Shown: positions 7,878 to 14,250 of the stretch, piece after piece | How the letters are laid out: each line of letters begins with the position of its first letter | Numbering within the stretch: position 1 is the first letter of the stretch | Assembly (NCBI GenBank): GCA_900551115.1 | Contig: URUY01000019.1 | Coordinates: forward strand, 5,836 to 69,835 | Direction of reading: 5' to 3' | Source of the DNA: an uncultured Lachnospiraceae bacterium | GTDB taxonomy: Bacteria; Bacillota; Clostridia; Lachnospirales; Lachnospiraceae | DNA length: 64,000 bases | Made by a program: the position numbers and the translations under genes | Notes under the pieces: generated by a model | Told to the model about the DNA's origin: nothing | The model's database searches: none | Seen by the model: only the letters and a program-made list of their open reading frames with translations

Positions 7878-8339
7878 ATGGGATTTCTTGACAGTTTATT
7901 GAGTAAAAGCGCAAAAAAATTGGTATCAGAAGTAGCAAAAACGGCTTTAGACGCCTTATCCGGCGAATCGGAGTCTTCCGATGCCAATATCAAAACAGTC
8001 TCTGTTCCAGCCGGTTATGAAGCACTGGCAGATACCGAACCGGATACAAAGATACGGGCAGTCCTGCAGAAGGAATTTCCGCAGTATGAGGTCCGTGAAA
8101 ATGTATCGCCCGAAACCCTCGGCGGCACCGGCAAATTTCTTCCTTATTCCTTCGGCGTATATGAAAACGGTGTTCCCAGACTTTTTATTATGGTAGTGTA
8201 CAGAAACACCTGTGCCTCCCGCCTGTACCGCTTTTCCAAAGAGGAAGCCACAAAAAACAGCGTTCCCCTGATTAACTTTGTCTATGCCTTTGAAAACCGG
8301 ATAGACTACATAATACAACGTTTACACGAATATCTGTAA
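7878..8339 (+). CDS. unknown 153-aa protein upstream of the RT RNA
   Basis: I do not recognise this gene. The start at 7878 follows AGAGGG with 9-nt spacing. The N-terminus (MGFLDSLLSKSAKKLVSEVA) is a predicted amphipathic helix, then a Ser/Glu-rich linker (SGESESSD). A globular part of about 110 residues follows, with alternating strands (KFLPYSFGVYENG, PRLFIMVVYRN) and a final helix (NRIDYIIQRLHEYL). There is no signal peptide or membrane segment. It is on the plus strand with the reverse transcriptase, while genes on both sides are on the minus strand. The promoter for the structured RNA overlaps its last codons. A partnership with the RT is suggested only by position. Confidence 0.75.
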   Translation: MGFLDSLLSKSAKKLVSEVAKTALDALSGESESSDANIKTVSVPAGYEALADTEPDTKIRAVLQKEFPQYEVRENVSPETLGGTGKFLPYSFGVYENGVPRLFIMVVYRNTCASRLYRFSKEEATKNSVPLINFVYAFENRIDYIIQRLHEYL

Positions 8340-8348
8340 CTATATATT
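8321..8348 (+). promoter_or_regulatory. promoter for the RT-associated RNA
   Basis: TTTACA (8321-8326), a 16-nt spacer and TATATT (8343-8348). The -35 box lies inside the last codons of the upstream gene. The predicted transcript start, about 8354-8356, falls in the 5' arm of the long closing helix, so the RNA would begin almost exactly at its base stem. Confidence 0.6.
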
Positions 8349-8350
8349 GC

Positions 8351-8498
8351 GAAAAAGAAAGAGAAATGCATTCTGCACCTGCGGAGGATGAAGCAGCAGC
8401 CAGGCTTAAAGCCTACCGGGTTTTGCAGGTAACCGGCTTCTGTTCAGTCCAGTAATGTAAGCATAGCTTACTTCAAAGCTGTTTCTCTTTCTTTTTTT
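8351..8498 (+). ncRNA. compact structured RNA upstream of the reverse transcriptase
   Basis: Five helices and a pseudoknot can be drawn by eye. P1: 8352-8366 with 8482-8496, 15 perfect pairs, polypurine/polypyrimidine. P2: 8386-8396 with 8440-8450, 10 pairs with two single-G bulges. P3: 8402-8406 with 8410-8414. P4: 8416-8422 with 8431-8436, one bulged G. P5: 8457-8462 with 8466-8471. The whole 8-nt loop of P4 (TTGCAGGT, 8423-8430) pairs with 8377-8384 just before P2 (six Watson-Crick plus two GU), giving a pseudoknot. A 7-T run closes the 3' side. The layout recalls a retron msr-msd flanked by a1/a2 repeats or the ncRNA of defence RTs, but I recognise no known family. A 29-codon ATG frame inside it has no ribosome-binding site. 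Confidence 0.72.
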
Positions 8499-8529
8499 AT
8501 ACACTGCCATATTTTTAATTTAAGAAAAT

Positions 8530-8579
8530 GTCGCAGAAGCGACCCGCCGCAGGCGTAAGAGTCCGCTTGCGGACTTTTT
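8530..8579 (+). terminator. three consecutive hairpins ending in an intrinsic terminator before the RT gene
   Basis: GTCGC/GCGAC with AGAA loop (8530-8543), CGCC/GGCG with GCA loop (8545-8555) and AGTCCG/CGGACT with CTTG loop (8560-8575) followed by TTTTT. Together with 8351-8498 this could be one RNA of about 225 nt ending near 8579. The RT would then depend on readthrough or its own promoter. The style resembles the hairpin chain at 48102-48248. Confidence 0.65.
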
Positions 8580-8623
8580 ATTCTTTATGATTATGTTATA
8601 TATCTACAGGAGAGAAAATTGAT

Positions 8624-9853
8624 TTGAGCATCTTAGAAGAACTGAATACGGATGGTGTCTGGGACATGTTTTTACAATACAAGCTGGAAAAACGGCACCT
8701 GTCCCCTAAAGAAGAAAAAGAATGGCGTACCTTTATAAAAGAAAAACGATACCGGACGGTTACCGGGCAATTGATGCAGGAGGACTTTGCCTTCGCTTAT
8801 CCCGAAAAAATCAGCATCAATAAAAAGGGCACCGGCAAAAAAAGAGTGGTTTATTCCTATCCCGAAACAGAGTCCATGGTGCTTAAAGCTATGGCCTTTT
8901 TATTATACAGATATGACGGACAGATTAGTCCTTCCTGCTATTCCTTCCGCCAAGGCAGCTCTGCCAGGGCAGCCATCGGTAAAATACTTGCCATCCCCTG
9001 CCTTTCAAATAAGTATTGTCTGAAGGCTGATATCAGCAATTATTTCAATTCCATACCGCCCGCACAGCTTATCACGGTATTAAAAGACATTATTTCCGAT
9101 GATGAACCGCTTCTTCGTTTTTTAGAACACCTGCTGCTTGCTGACAGGGCCTACGAAAACGGAATACTGATTACAGAAAACAGAGGCGCCATGGCCGGTA
9201 TTCCTCTGTCTCCTTTTTTTGCAAATCTTTATCTGCTCTCTTTAGACAACCTTTTTGAAAGCAGAAGCATCCCCTACTTCCGTTACTCTGACGACATCCT
9301 CATTTTTGCCGACAGCATGGAGGAGCTTGCAGGATATCAGGCACTTTTACAGGCACATATTGAAAAAAAGGGGCTCACCTTAAATCCCAACAAAATATCC
9401 GTATGCATGCCGGGTGAAAACTGGGAATTTTTAGGTTTCTGCTATAAACAGGGAACCATGGATTTATCCCGGATTACCAAAGAAAAAATGAAAGCCAAAA
9501 TCAGACGGAAGGCACATGCCCTTTACCGCTGGCGTATCAGAAACGGTGCTGACTTTGACAGAACCGCCAAAGCCCTGATTCGTACCTTTAATAAAAAATT
9601 CTATGACGAACAGGATGAGCGGACATTTTCCTGGAGCCGATGGTTCTTTCCGGTACTGGGAACTGCAGACGGATTAAAGGAATTGGACAGTTTTTTCATA
9701 CAGTACATCCGCTATCTGTCAAGCGGACGCCATTATAAAGGCAATTACCGGATCTCCTACGAAAAAATCAAAGAACTGGGCTTTCGGAGTCTGGTACATG
9801 AATATTACCTCTTTAAAGAAGGAAAGCAAAAAGGCTGCAGTACCGATTCATAA
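8624..9853 (+). CDS. orphan group-II-like reverse transcriptase
   Basis: A 409-aa RNA-directed DNA polymerase. Visible RT blocks: CYSFRQGSSARAAI (RT2-like), YCLKADISNYFNSIP (RT3 with catalytic Asp), RGAMAGIPLSPFFANLYL (RT4), YFRYSDDILIFAD (RT5, YSDD active site), GLTLNPNKIS (RT6) and WEFLGF (RT7), then a helical thumb-like C-terminus rich in Arg, Trp and Tyr. The catalytic Asp residues are present. I see no maturase X or endonuclease domain as in mobile group II introns, no retron VTG or NAxxH motif, and no DGR-type SQ motif. The start is TTG at 8624, 10 nt after AGGAGA. It follows the structured RNA and is a candidate defence or domesticated RT of the UG/group-II-like kind. Class assignment is inference. 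Confidence 0.85.
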   Translation: MSILEELNTDGVWDMFLQYKLEKRHLSPKEEKEWRTFIKEKRYRTVTGQLMQEDFAFAYPEKISINKKGTGKKRVVYSYPETESMVLKAMAFLLYRYDGQISPSCYSFRQGSSARAAIGKILAIPCLSNKYCLKADISNYFNSIPPAQLITVLKDIISDDEPLLRFLEHLLLADRAYENGILITENRGAMAGIPLSPFFANLYLLSLDNLFESRSIPYFRYSDDILIFADSMEELAGYQALLQAHIEKKGLTLNPNKISVCMPGENWEFLGFCYKQGTMDLSRITKEKMKAKIRRKAHALYRWRIRNGADFDRTAKALIRTFNKKFYDEQDERTFSWSRWFFPVLGTADGLKELDSFFIQYIRYLSSGRHYKGNYRISYEKIKELGFRSLVHEYYLFKEGKQKGCSTDS

Positions 9854-9862
9854 ACCATGGGC

Positions 9863-9891
9863 TGCCCCCAAAAGTTTAACTTTTGGGGGCA
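9863..9891. terminator. 13-bp GC-rich hairpin between convergent genes
   Basis: TGCCCCCAAAAGT and ACTTTTGGGGGCA flank a 3-nt loop, midway between the ends of the RT gene and the phosphatase-family gene. No T-run is present. It probably acts as a bidirectional 3' end or mRNA stabiliser. Confidence 0.55.
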
Positions 9892-9910
9892 CCTTGCCGA
9901 TACCGCATTT

Positions 9911-11008
9911 TTATTCCAGTACAAAACGCATATATACAGGATCATGGTCCGAATACTTGTATTGCAGGTCTACATTTTCATAAAGAGTACATTCCACATT
10001 GTCCGAAACAATAAATCCATCCAGCGTCACCATGTAGGTGGTGGCAGGATTGTAGGGCTCATCTGCATTTCTTGCACTGTCATGCATCACCGCCCGCTCC
10101 TCCTCTGACAACTCGTCCAGACAAAACCGAAAACCTTCCGGAAGCTCTTCCCTTGGGAACGGATACGCCCAGGACTCCACCTTGTCCGTATTCGCCGAAA
10201 GCGCTTTTAAGTCGTGGTTAAAATCACCGCCGCAGATAACATAATTGCCTGCCGCATACTCTTTCTGCATGTCCTCGCAAAGCATGGCTATCTGCCCCTG
10301 CCGGATTTCATCACTGTTGCCGTAAGCAGACATGTGCAGATTAATAATACAGAGATATTTGCCGTTATCCACCGGTATCCGGTTGATGCTGTAACAGCGG
10401 TCCAAATCCAAAAACTTACTGAAGGAAGTAGAAATCGGGAAGCTCCTGCGCAGTGCGCTTTCTATCGGATACGCTGACATGACTGCCAGACCTGCCTTAC
10501 TCTTCCCGTGCGGCTCCGTAAACGGATAAAATAAAAATGCCGAATCATAGTTTACGGCAAAGGTCATATCATATCCTGTAAAATATGGCTGAATTTCCGC
10601 ATACTGATCCACATGATAGCTTCTGGTGGCATCTAAATCCACCTCCTGCCACAGCACAAAATCCGGCTCTAAACTCTCCTTCACATAAGCCGCTGCTCCC
10701 TGCACGGTATCAAGTACACTTTCCTTACTTTCTGCAACAGAGGATTTCCCGCCATCCATGAAAAAACTGAAGTCAGGCGTATATGCTCCAAAACCGATAT
10801 TGTATGTCACGATGCCGTACTCCTGTCCGGTAGTGACATATGTACCGTCAGCCGCTCCTTTTGTCACTGCAATTTCCAGATTGTCCGGCAGTCTTTTATA
10901 GGAAAATATCAGATATGCCGCATAGACTGCTACTGCCAGTACAAGCGCCAACACCAGGATGCCTGCTGCTTTTACGATTATTTTGGGTCCAAAGCTCCGC
11001 TTTTTCAT
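9911..11008 (-). CDS. membrane-anchored endonuclease/exonuclease/phosphatase-family protein
   Basis: A 365-aa protein with one N-terminal membrane segment (about 13-37) and an extracellular EEP domain. Motifs: IVTYNIGFGAYTPDF (start of domain), WQEVDLDATR (metal-binding Glu), INLHMSAYG, VICGGDFNHD and YSDHDPVYM (catalytic Asp-His). Family members hydrolyse phosphodiesters in DNA, phospholipids or inositol phosphates; this extracellular, tethered form is common in Clostridia and its substrate is unknown. The ATG at 11008 follows GGGGG by 8 nt; a GTG three codons earlier lies inside that ribosome-binding site. Confidence 0.88.
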   Translation of the reverse strand: MKKRSFGPKIIVKAAGILVLALVLAVAVYAAYLIFSYKRLPDNLEIAVTKGAADGTYVTTGQEYGIVTYNIGFGAYTPDFSFFMDGGKSSVAESKESVLDTVQGAAAYVKESLEPDFVLWQEVDLDATRSYHVDQYAEIQPYFTGYDMTFAVNYDSAFLFYPFTEPHGKSKAGLAVMSAYPIESALRRSFPISTSFSKFLDLDRCYSINRIPVDNGKYLCIINLHMSAYGNSDEIRQGQIAMLCEDMQKEYAAGNYVICGGDFNHDLKALSANTDKVESWAYPFPREELPEGFRFCLDELSEEERAVMHDSARNADEPYNPATTYMVTLDGFIVSDNVECTLYENVDLQYKYSDHDPVYMRFVLE

Positions 11009-11221
11009 ATAATTCACCCCCTTTGTTTTTTATTGCTTTTTATTGCTTTGCAGCTTTTACCGCCTTGCTGCTTTACTGCTTTTACCATTTTCTTTTTATC
11101 AATTTTTCTTCTTACTTAAGCTTATTATATCTGTTTTACATTTATTTTACAATAAAGCCATTTGAAGTAAATTTCTTTTAAAATTTCTTTATGTCGGTTT
11201 GAAATAAATTCTTTTTCCTCC

Positions 11222-11276
11222 TTGCGGCAAAAAAAGAAATATACTATGATAAATAGTAACGTCAACATCCGTTGAC
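11222..11276 (+). promoter_or_regulatory. malic enzyme promoter with inverted repeat at the start site
   Basis: TTGCGG (11222-11227), a 17-nt spacer and TATGAT (11245-11250). Just downstream, GTCAAC-ATCC-GTTGAC (11261-11276) is a perfect 6-bp inverted repeat covering the likely transcript start. It is a candidate operator. The rest of 11009-11327 is AT-rich and I see no gene in it. Confidence 0.6.
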
Positions 11277-11327
11277 TCTAACAACACTAAGACATATTTT
11301 TCACAAATAAAGAAATGAGGCAATACT

Positions 11328-12488
11328 ATGACCACAAACGAAAAAGCCCTTTTACTCCACGAACAGTGGAACGGAAAACTGGAAACCGTGAGCAAATCTC
11401 CCATAAAGTCAGGGGAAGATTTGGCTCTTGCCTATACTCCCGGCGTCGCAGAGCCCTGCAGGGTAATTGCAGCCGACAAAGAAGCCGCATACAAATATAC
11501 CATGAAAGCCAATACGGTAGCAGTTGTTTCCGATGGCAGCGCCGTTTTGGGCCTTGGAAATATCGGCCCCTACGCCGCCATGCCCGTTATGGAAGGCAAG
11601 GCCGTTTTATTCAAGGAATTTGGCGGCGTCAATGCTGTTCCTATTTGTCTGGATACACAGGATACCGAGGAAATCGTCAAAGCCGTTACTTATCTGGCTC
11701 CCGGCTTTGGAGGTATTAATTTAGAGGATATCAGCGCCCCCCGATGCTTTGAAATCGAAGAACGTCTGAAAGAAATACTGGATATTCCGGTATTCCATGA
11801 CGACCAGCACGGCACTGCCATCGTTGTATTAGCCGGAGTCATAAACGCCTTAAAGGTAGTCGGCAAGGAAAAAGAAGCCTGCAGAGTAGTTGTAAACGGC
11901 GCAGGAAGCGCAGGCGTTGCCATTACAAAGCTGCTCCTTACCTATGGTTTCCCACATATCATCATGTGTGACAAGGCAGGCATCCTTTCTAAAGATACCG
12001 AGGGCTTAAACTGGATGCAGAAAAAAATGACCGAAGTCACCAATCTGCAGAATGAAACCGGTACTCTTTCCGATGCCATGAAGAATGCCGATATCTTCAT
12101 TGGTGTTTCCGCTCCCGGCATCGTAAGCAAGGAAATGGTTGCTTCCATGAACAAAGATGCCATCCTTTTTGCCATGGCAAACCCGGTTCCTGAAATCATG
12201 CCGGATTTGGCAAAGGAAGCGGGCGCTAAAGTCGTTGGTACAGGCCGTTCCGACTTTCCCAATCAGGTCAATAATGTAGTCGCCTTCCCCGGTATTTTTA
12301 AAGGCGCTCTGGAAAGCCGTGCCTCACAGATTACGGAAGAAATGAAGCTGGCTGCTGCCGCTGCCATTGCCGGTCTGGTACCGGAGGATACCTTAAGCGA
12401 AGACAATATTATGCCAAAGGCCTTCAACCCTCAGGTGGCAGACGTGGTTGCGGATGCAGTCAAATCCCATATCAGACAGGACCTTTAA
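11328..12488 (+). CDS. NAD(P)-dependent malic enzyme
   Basis: A 386-aa oxaloacetate-decarboxylating malate dehydrogenase, the short bacterial form, converting malate to pyruvate and CO2 with reduction of NAD(P). Features: LAYTPGVAEPCR near residue 34 (catalytic Tyr region), SDGSAVLGLGNIGPYAAMPV, NLEDISAPRCFEIE with metal-binding acids, FHDDQHGTAI and the Rossmann motif VVNGAGSAGVAI near 190. Length is complete. It is the first gene of a run with a radical SAM protein and a DUF4364 protein, one or a few bases apart. AGG lies 9 nt before the ATG. Confidence 0.96.
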   Translation: MTTNEKALLLHEQWNGKLETVSKSPIKSGEDLALAYTPGVAEPCRVIAADKEAAYKYTMKANTVAVVSDGSAVLGLGNIGPYAAMPVMEGKAVLFKEFGGVNAVPICLDTQDTEEIVKAVTYLAPGFGGINLEDISAPRCFEIEERLKEILDIPVFHDDQHGTAIVVLAGVINALKVVGKEKEACRVVVNGAGSAGVAITKLLLTYGFPHIIMCDKAGILSKDTEGLNWMQKKMTEVTNLQNETGTLSDAMKNADIFIGVSAPGIVSKEMVASMNKDAILFAMANPVPEIMPDLAKEAGAKVVGTGRSDFPNQVNNVVAFPGIFKGALESRASQITEEMKLAAAAAIAGLVPEDTLSEDNIMPKAFNPQVADVVADAVKSHIRQDL

Positions 12489-12489
12489 C

Positions 12490-13563
12490 ATGAACCCCCT
12501 TTGGCTTGATAAACCTTATTATTCTCTGGATGCTTATATTAAAAAAACCTTCGGTGAAAAATATTATAAGATAGCCCTTAACGGCGGCTTTACCTGTCCC
12601 AACAGGGACGGCACCCTAAGCAGAGGCGGCTGTATTTTCTGCAGTACCGGAGGCAGCGGCGATTTTGCCCAAAAGACAGATGCTGTTTCGATACCGGCGC
12701 AGCTTTCTGCCGGACGTTCGTTGTTCCATGAAAAAAATACGGGAACCCGTTTCATTGCTTACTTTCAGGCCTATACCAATACCTATGGGCCTGTCTCTTA
12801 TTTACGGGATATCTATACCGCAGCACTGGCTGTTCCTGATGTAGCAGGCATTTCCATTGCCACCCGCCCGGACTGTCTTGGCTCTGACGTACTTTCTCTG
12901 TTAGCCGAAATAAAAGCCCTTTATCCGGACAAATTTATCTGGGTGGAATTGGGTTTGCAGACCATCCATGAACAAACTGCCGCTTTCATCAACCGGGGCT
13001 TTCCGCTTTCTGTTTTTGAAGAGGCTGCAGCAGCACTTTCCCGCATACAGATTCCTTTCATTGTACATGTGATTTTAGGACTGCCCGGTGAAACAAAGGA
13101 GCAGATGTTTGAAACCTGCTCCTACTTAAACCATATTCCGTTCTCCAAAAAACCGGCGGCAGCTCTTTCCCCATCCGCCAAAGACTGCACGCACCCTTTC
13201 ACCAGAGACTGCATGCATCCATTCGGCAAAGACTGCCTGCGCCCCTTTGGTATCAAGCTGCAGTTACTGCACCTCTTAAAAGATACTGTACTTGCGGATA
13301 AATACCTATCCGGCGAGCTGCCCGGCTTTTCTGTTCTTTCACAGGAGGAATATACCGATATTCTGATTCACTGTCTGGAAATATTAAGTCCCGATATCAC
13401 CATTCACAGACTGACAGGTGACGGGCCCAAAGACTTGTTACTCGCTCCGCTATGGAGTCTTAATAAAAGAAACGTACTGAACACGCTGCACAGGACCATG
13501 CGGCAGCGCGGCACTTATCAAGGGAGATGTTTTTATGATACAGGATGCATTCACACTCTATAA
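12490..13563 (+). CDS. TIGR01212-family radical SAM protein with a repeat insertion
   Basis: A 357-aa radical SAM enzyme of the YhcC type, function unknown. The iron-sulfur cluster region is CPNRDGTLSRGGCIFCS, which keeps the family Cys spacing; further family motifs are YFQAYTNTYGP, ISIATRPDCL, WVELGLQTIHEQTA and VHVILGLPGETKEQM. The ATG at 12490 directly follows the malic enzyme stop. Where relatives run straight on to GIKLQLLHLLKDT, this protein has an insert of about 28 residues made of three 8-residue repeats (KDCTHPFT, RDCMHPFG, KDCLRPFG), each with a Cys and a His or Arg. The insert is encoded by a 24-bp tandem repeat. The end overlaps the next gene by 29 bp. Confidence 0.9.
   Translation: MNPLWLDKPYYSLDAYIKKTFGEKYYKIALNGGFTCPNRDGTLSRGGCIFCSTGGSGDFAQKTDAVSIPAQLSAGRSLFHEKNTGTRFIAYFQAYTNTYGPVSYLRDIYTAALAVPDVAGISIATRPDCLGSDVLSLLAEIKALYPDKFIWVELGLQTIHEQTAAFINRGFPLSVFEEAAAALSRIQIPFIVHVILGLPGETKEQMFETCSYLNHIPFSKKPAAALSPSAKDCTHPFTRDCMHPFGKDCLRPFGIKLQLLHLLKDTVLADKYLSGELPGFSVLSQEEYTDILIHCLEILSPDITIHRLTGDGPKDLLLAPLWSLNKRNVLNTLHRTMRQRGTYQGRCFYDTGCIHTL
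13177..13248 (+). repeat. 24-bp x 3 in-frame tandem repeat inside the radical SAM gene
   Basis: Units 13177-13200, 13201-13224 and 13225-13248 share AGACTGC followed by a variable CA-rich stretch. Each encodes [KR]DC-x-[HR]PF-x. The reading frame is kept. Confidence 0.85.
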
Positions 13564-14050
13564 ACTAATCGTACTCTATATGCTGAACCGGGTAAGCTTT
13601 CCCCTGACAAAGGCACAGGTAGGCGATTTTATCCAGGAAAAGGAATATACCAACTTCTTTACCCTGCAGCAGGTTATTTCCGAGCTGATTGACACCAATC
13701 TGATTAAGGCTCAGTCAATCCGCAACCGGACACACCTTGCCATTACCGATGAAGGCCGGGAAACACTCCGTTTTTTTGAAAACCGCATAAATGATGCCAT
13801 TAAACAGGACATCGACAGCTATTTTTCCGAGAAGGAATTTGATTTGCGCAATGAAGTGTCCGTACAGGGCAATTACTATAAATCCACCAGCGGAGAATAC
13901 GAGGCTCACCTTTTAGCAAAGGACCGCGGCATCACGCTGGTAGACATCACCCTGTCTGTTCCCGCAGAAGAGGTTGCCGCCACCATCTGCGACAACTGGC
14001 AGAAGAAAAATCAGGAAATCTATCAGTACCTTATTACCGAACTTTTCTGA
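13535..14050 (+). CDS. DUF4364 family protein
   Basis: A 171-aa protein of the clostridial DUF4364 family. The N-terminal half looks like a winged helix: LYKLIVLYMLNRVSFPLTKA, a recognition-like helix EYTNFFTLQQVISELIDTNL, then the wing around RTHLAITDEGRETL. The C-terminal half (about 85-171) is an alpha/beta domain ending QKKNQEIYQYLITELF. DNA binding is inferred from the fold only. It overlaps the upstream radical SAM gene by 29 bp and has AAGGGAGA before the ATG, so it is translated as part of the malic enzyme operon. Confidence 0.9.
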   Translation: MIQDAFTLYKLIVLYMLNRVSFPLTKAQVGDFIQEKEYTNFFTLQQVISELIDTNLIKAQSIRNRTHLAITDEGRETLRFFENRINDAIKQDIDSYFSEKEFDLRNEVSVQGNYYKSTSGEYEAHLLAKDRGITLVDITLSVPAEEVAATICDNWQKKNQEIYQYLITELF

Positions 14051-14178
14051 CAGAAAGCCCTTCTGACAGACCGTTCTGCCTTTTGACCGTTTCTGCAAGG
14101 CTGCCCTTTTCTGAGAGCCTTGCCGGCTTTGGTCAGTCCTCTCTTTTTAACGGCTGGAGACAGACTGTCAGAAATGCT

Positions 14179-14250
14179 GCTTCTTACTCCGCTTCTTACT
14201 CCGCTTCTTACCCCGCTTCTTACTCCTTTTCTTACTCTGCTTCTTTTCTG
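14179..14250. repeat. 12-bp x 6 tandem repeat overlapping the rarA stop codon
   Basis: Units of GCTTCTTACTCC (minus strand GGAGTAAGAAGC) run from 14179 to 14250 with a few substitutions. The last rarA codons (GAAGCAGAGTAA) are themselves a repeat unit, and most further units carry an in-frame TAA. The array therefore cannot extend the protein. Confidence 0.85.

Noticed and set aside
8366..8455. 29-codon ATG frame inside the structured RNA
   Set aside because: No ribosome-binding site and it is fully contained in predicted helices.
8351..8500. DRT2-like rolling-circle template giving an endless reading frame
   Set aside because: The loop inside P1 is 115 nt, not a multiple of three, and every frame on both strands contains a stop, so a stop-free concatemer is not supported for this exact segment. 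Other template borders were not excluded.
8351..9853. Canonical retron or group II intron
   Set aside because: The RT lacks the retron NAxxH and VTG motifs and the maturase/endonuclease domains, and I see no intron domain V or exon-binding layout around it.
7773..9900. Diversity-generating retroelement
   Set aside because: No template/variable repeat pair, no Avd-like gene, and the RT block 4 reads IPLSPFF rather than the DGR SQ form.
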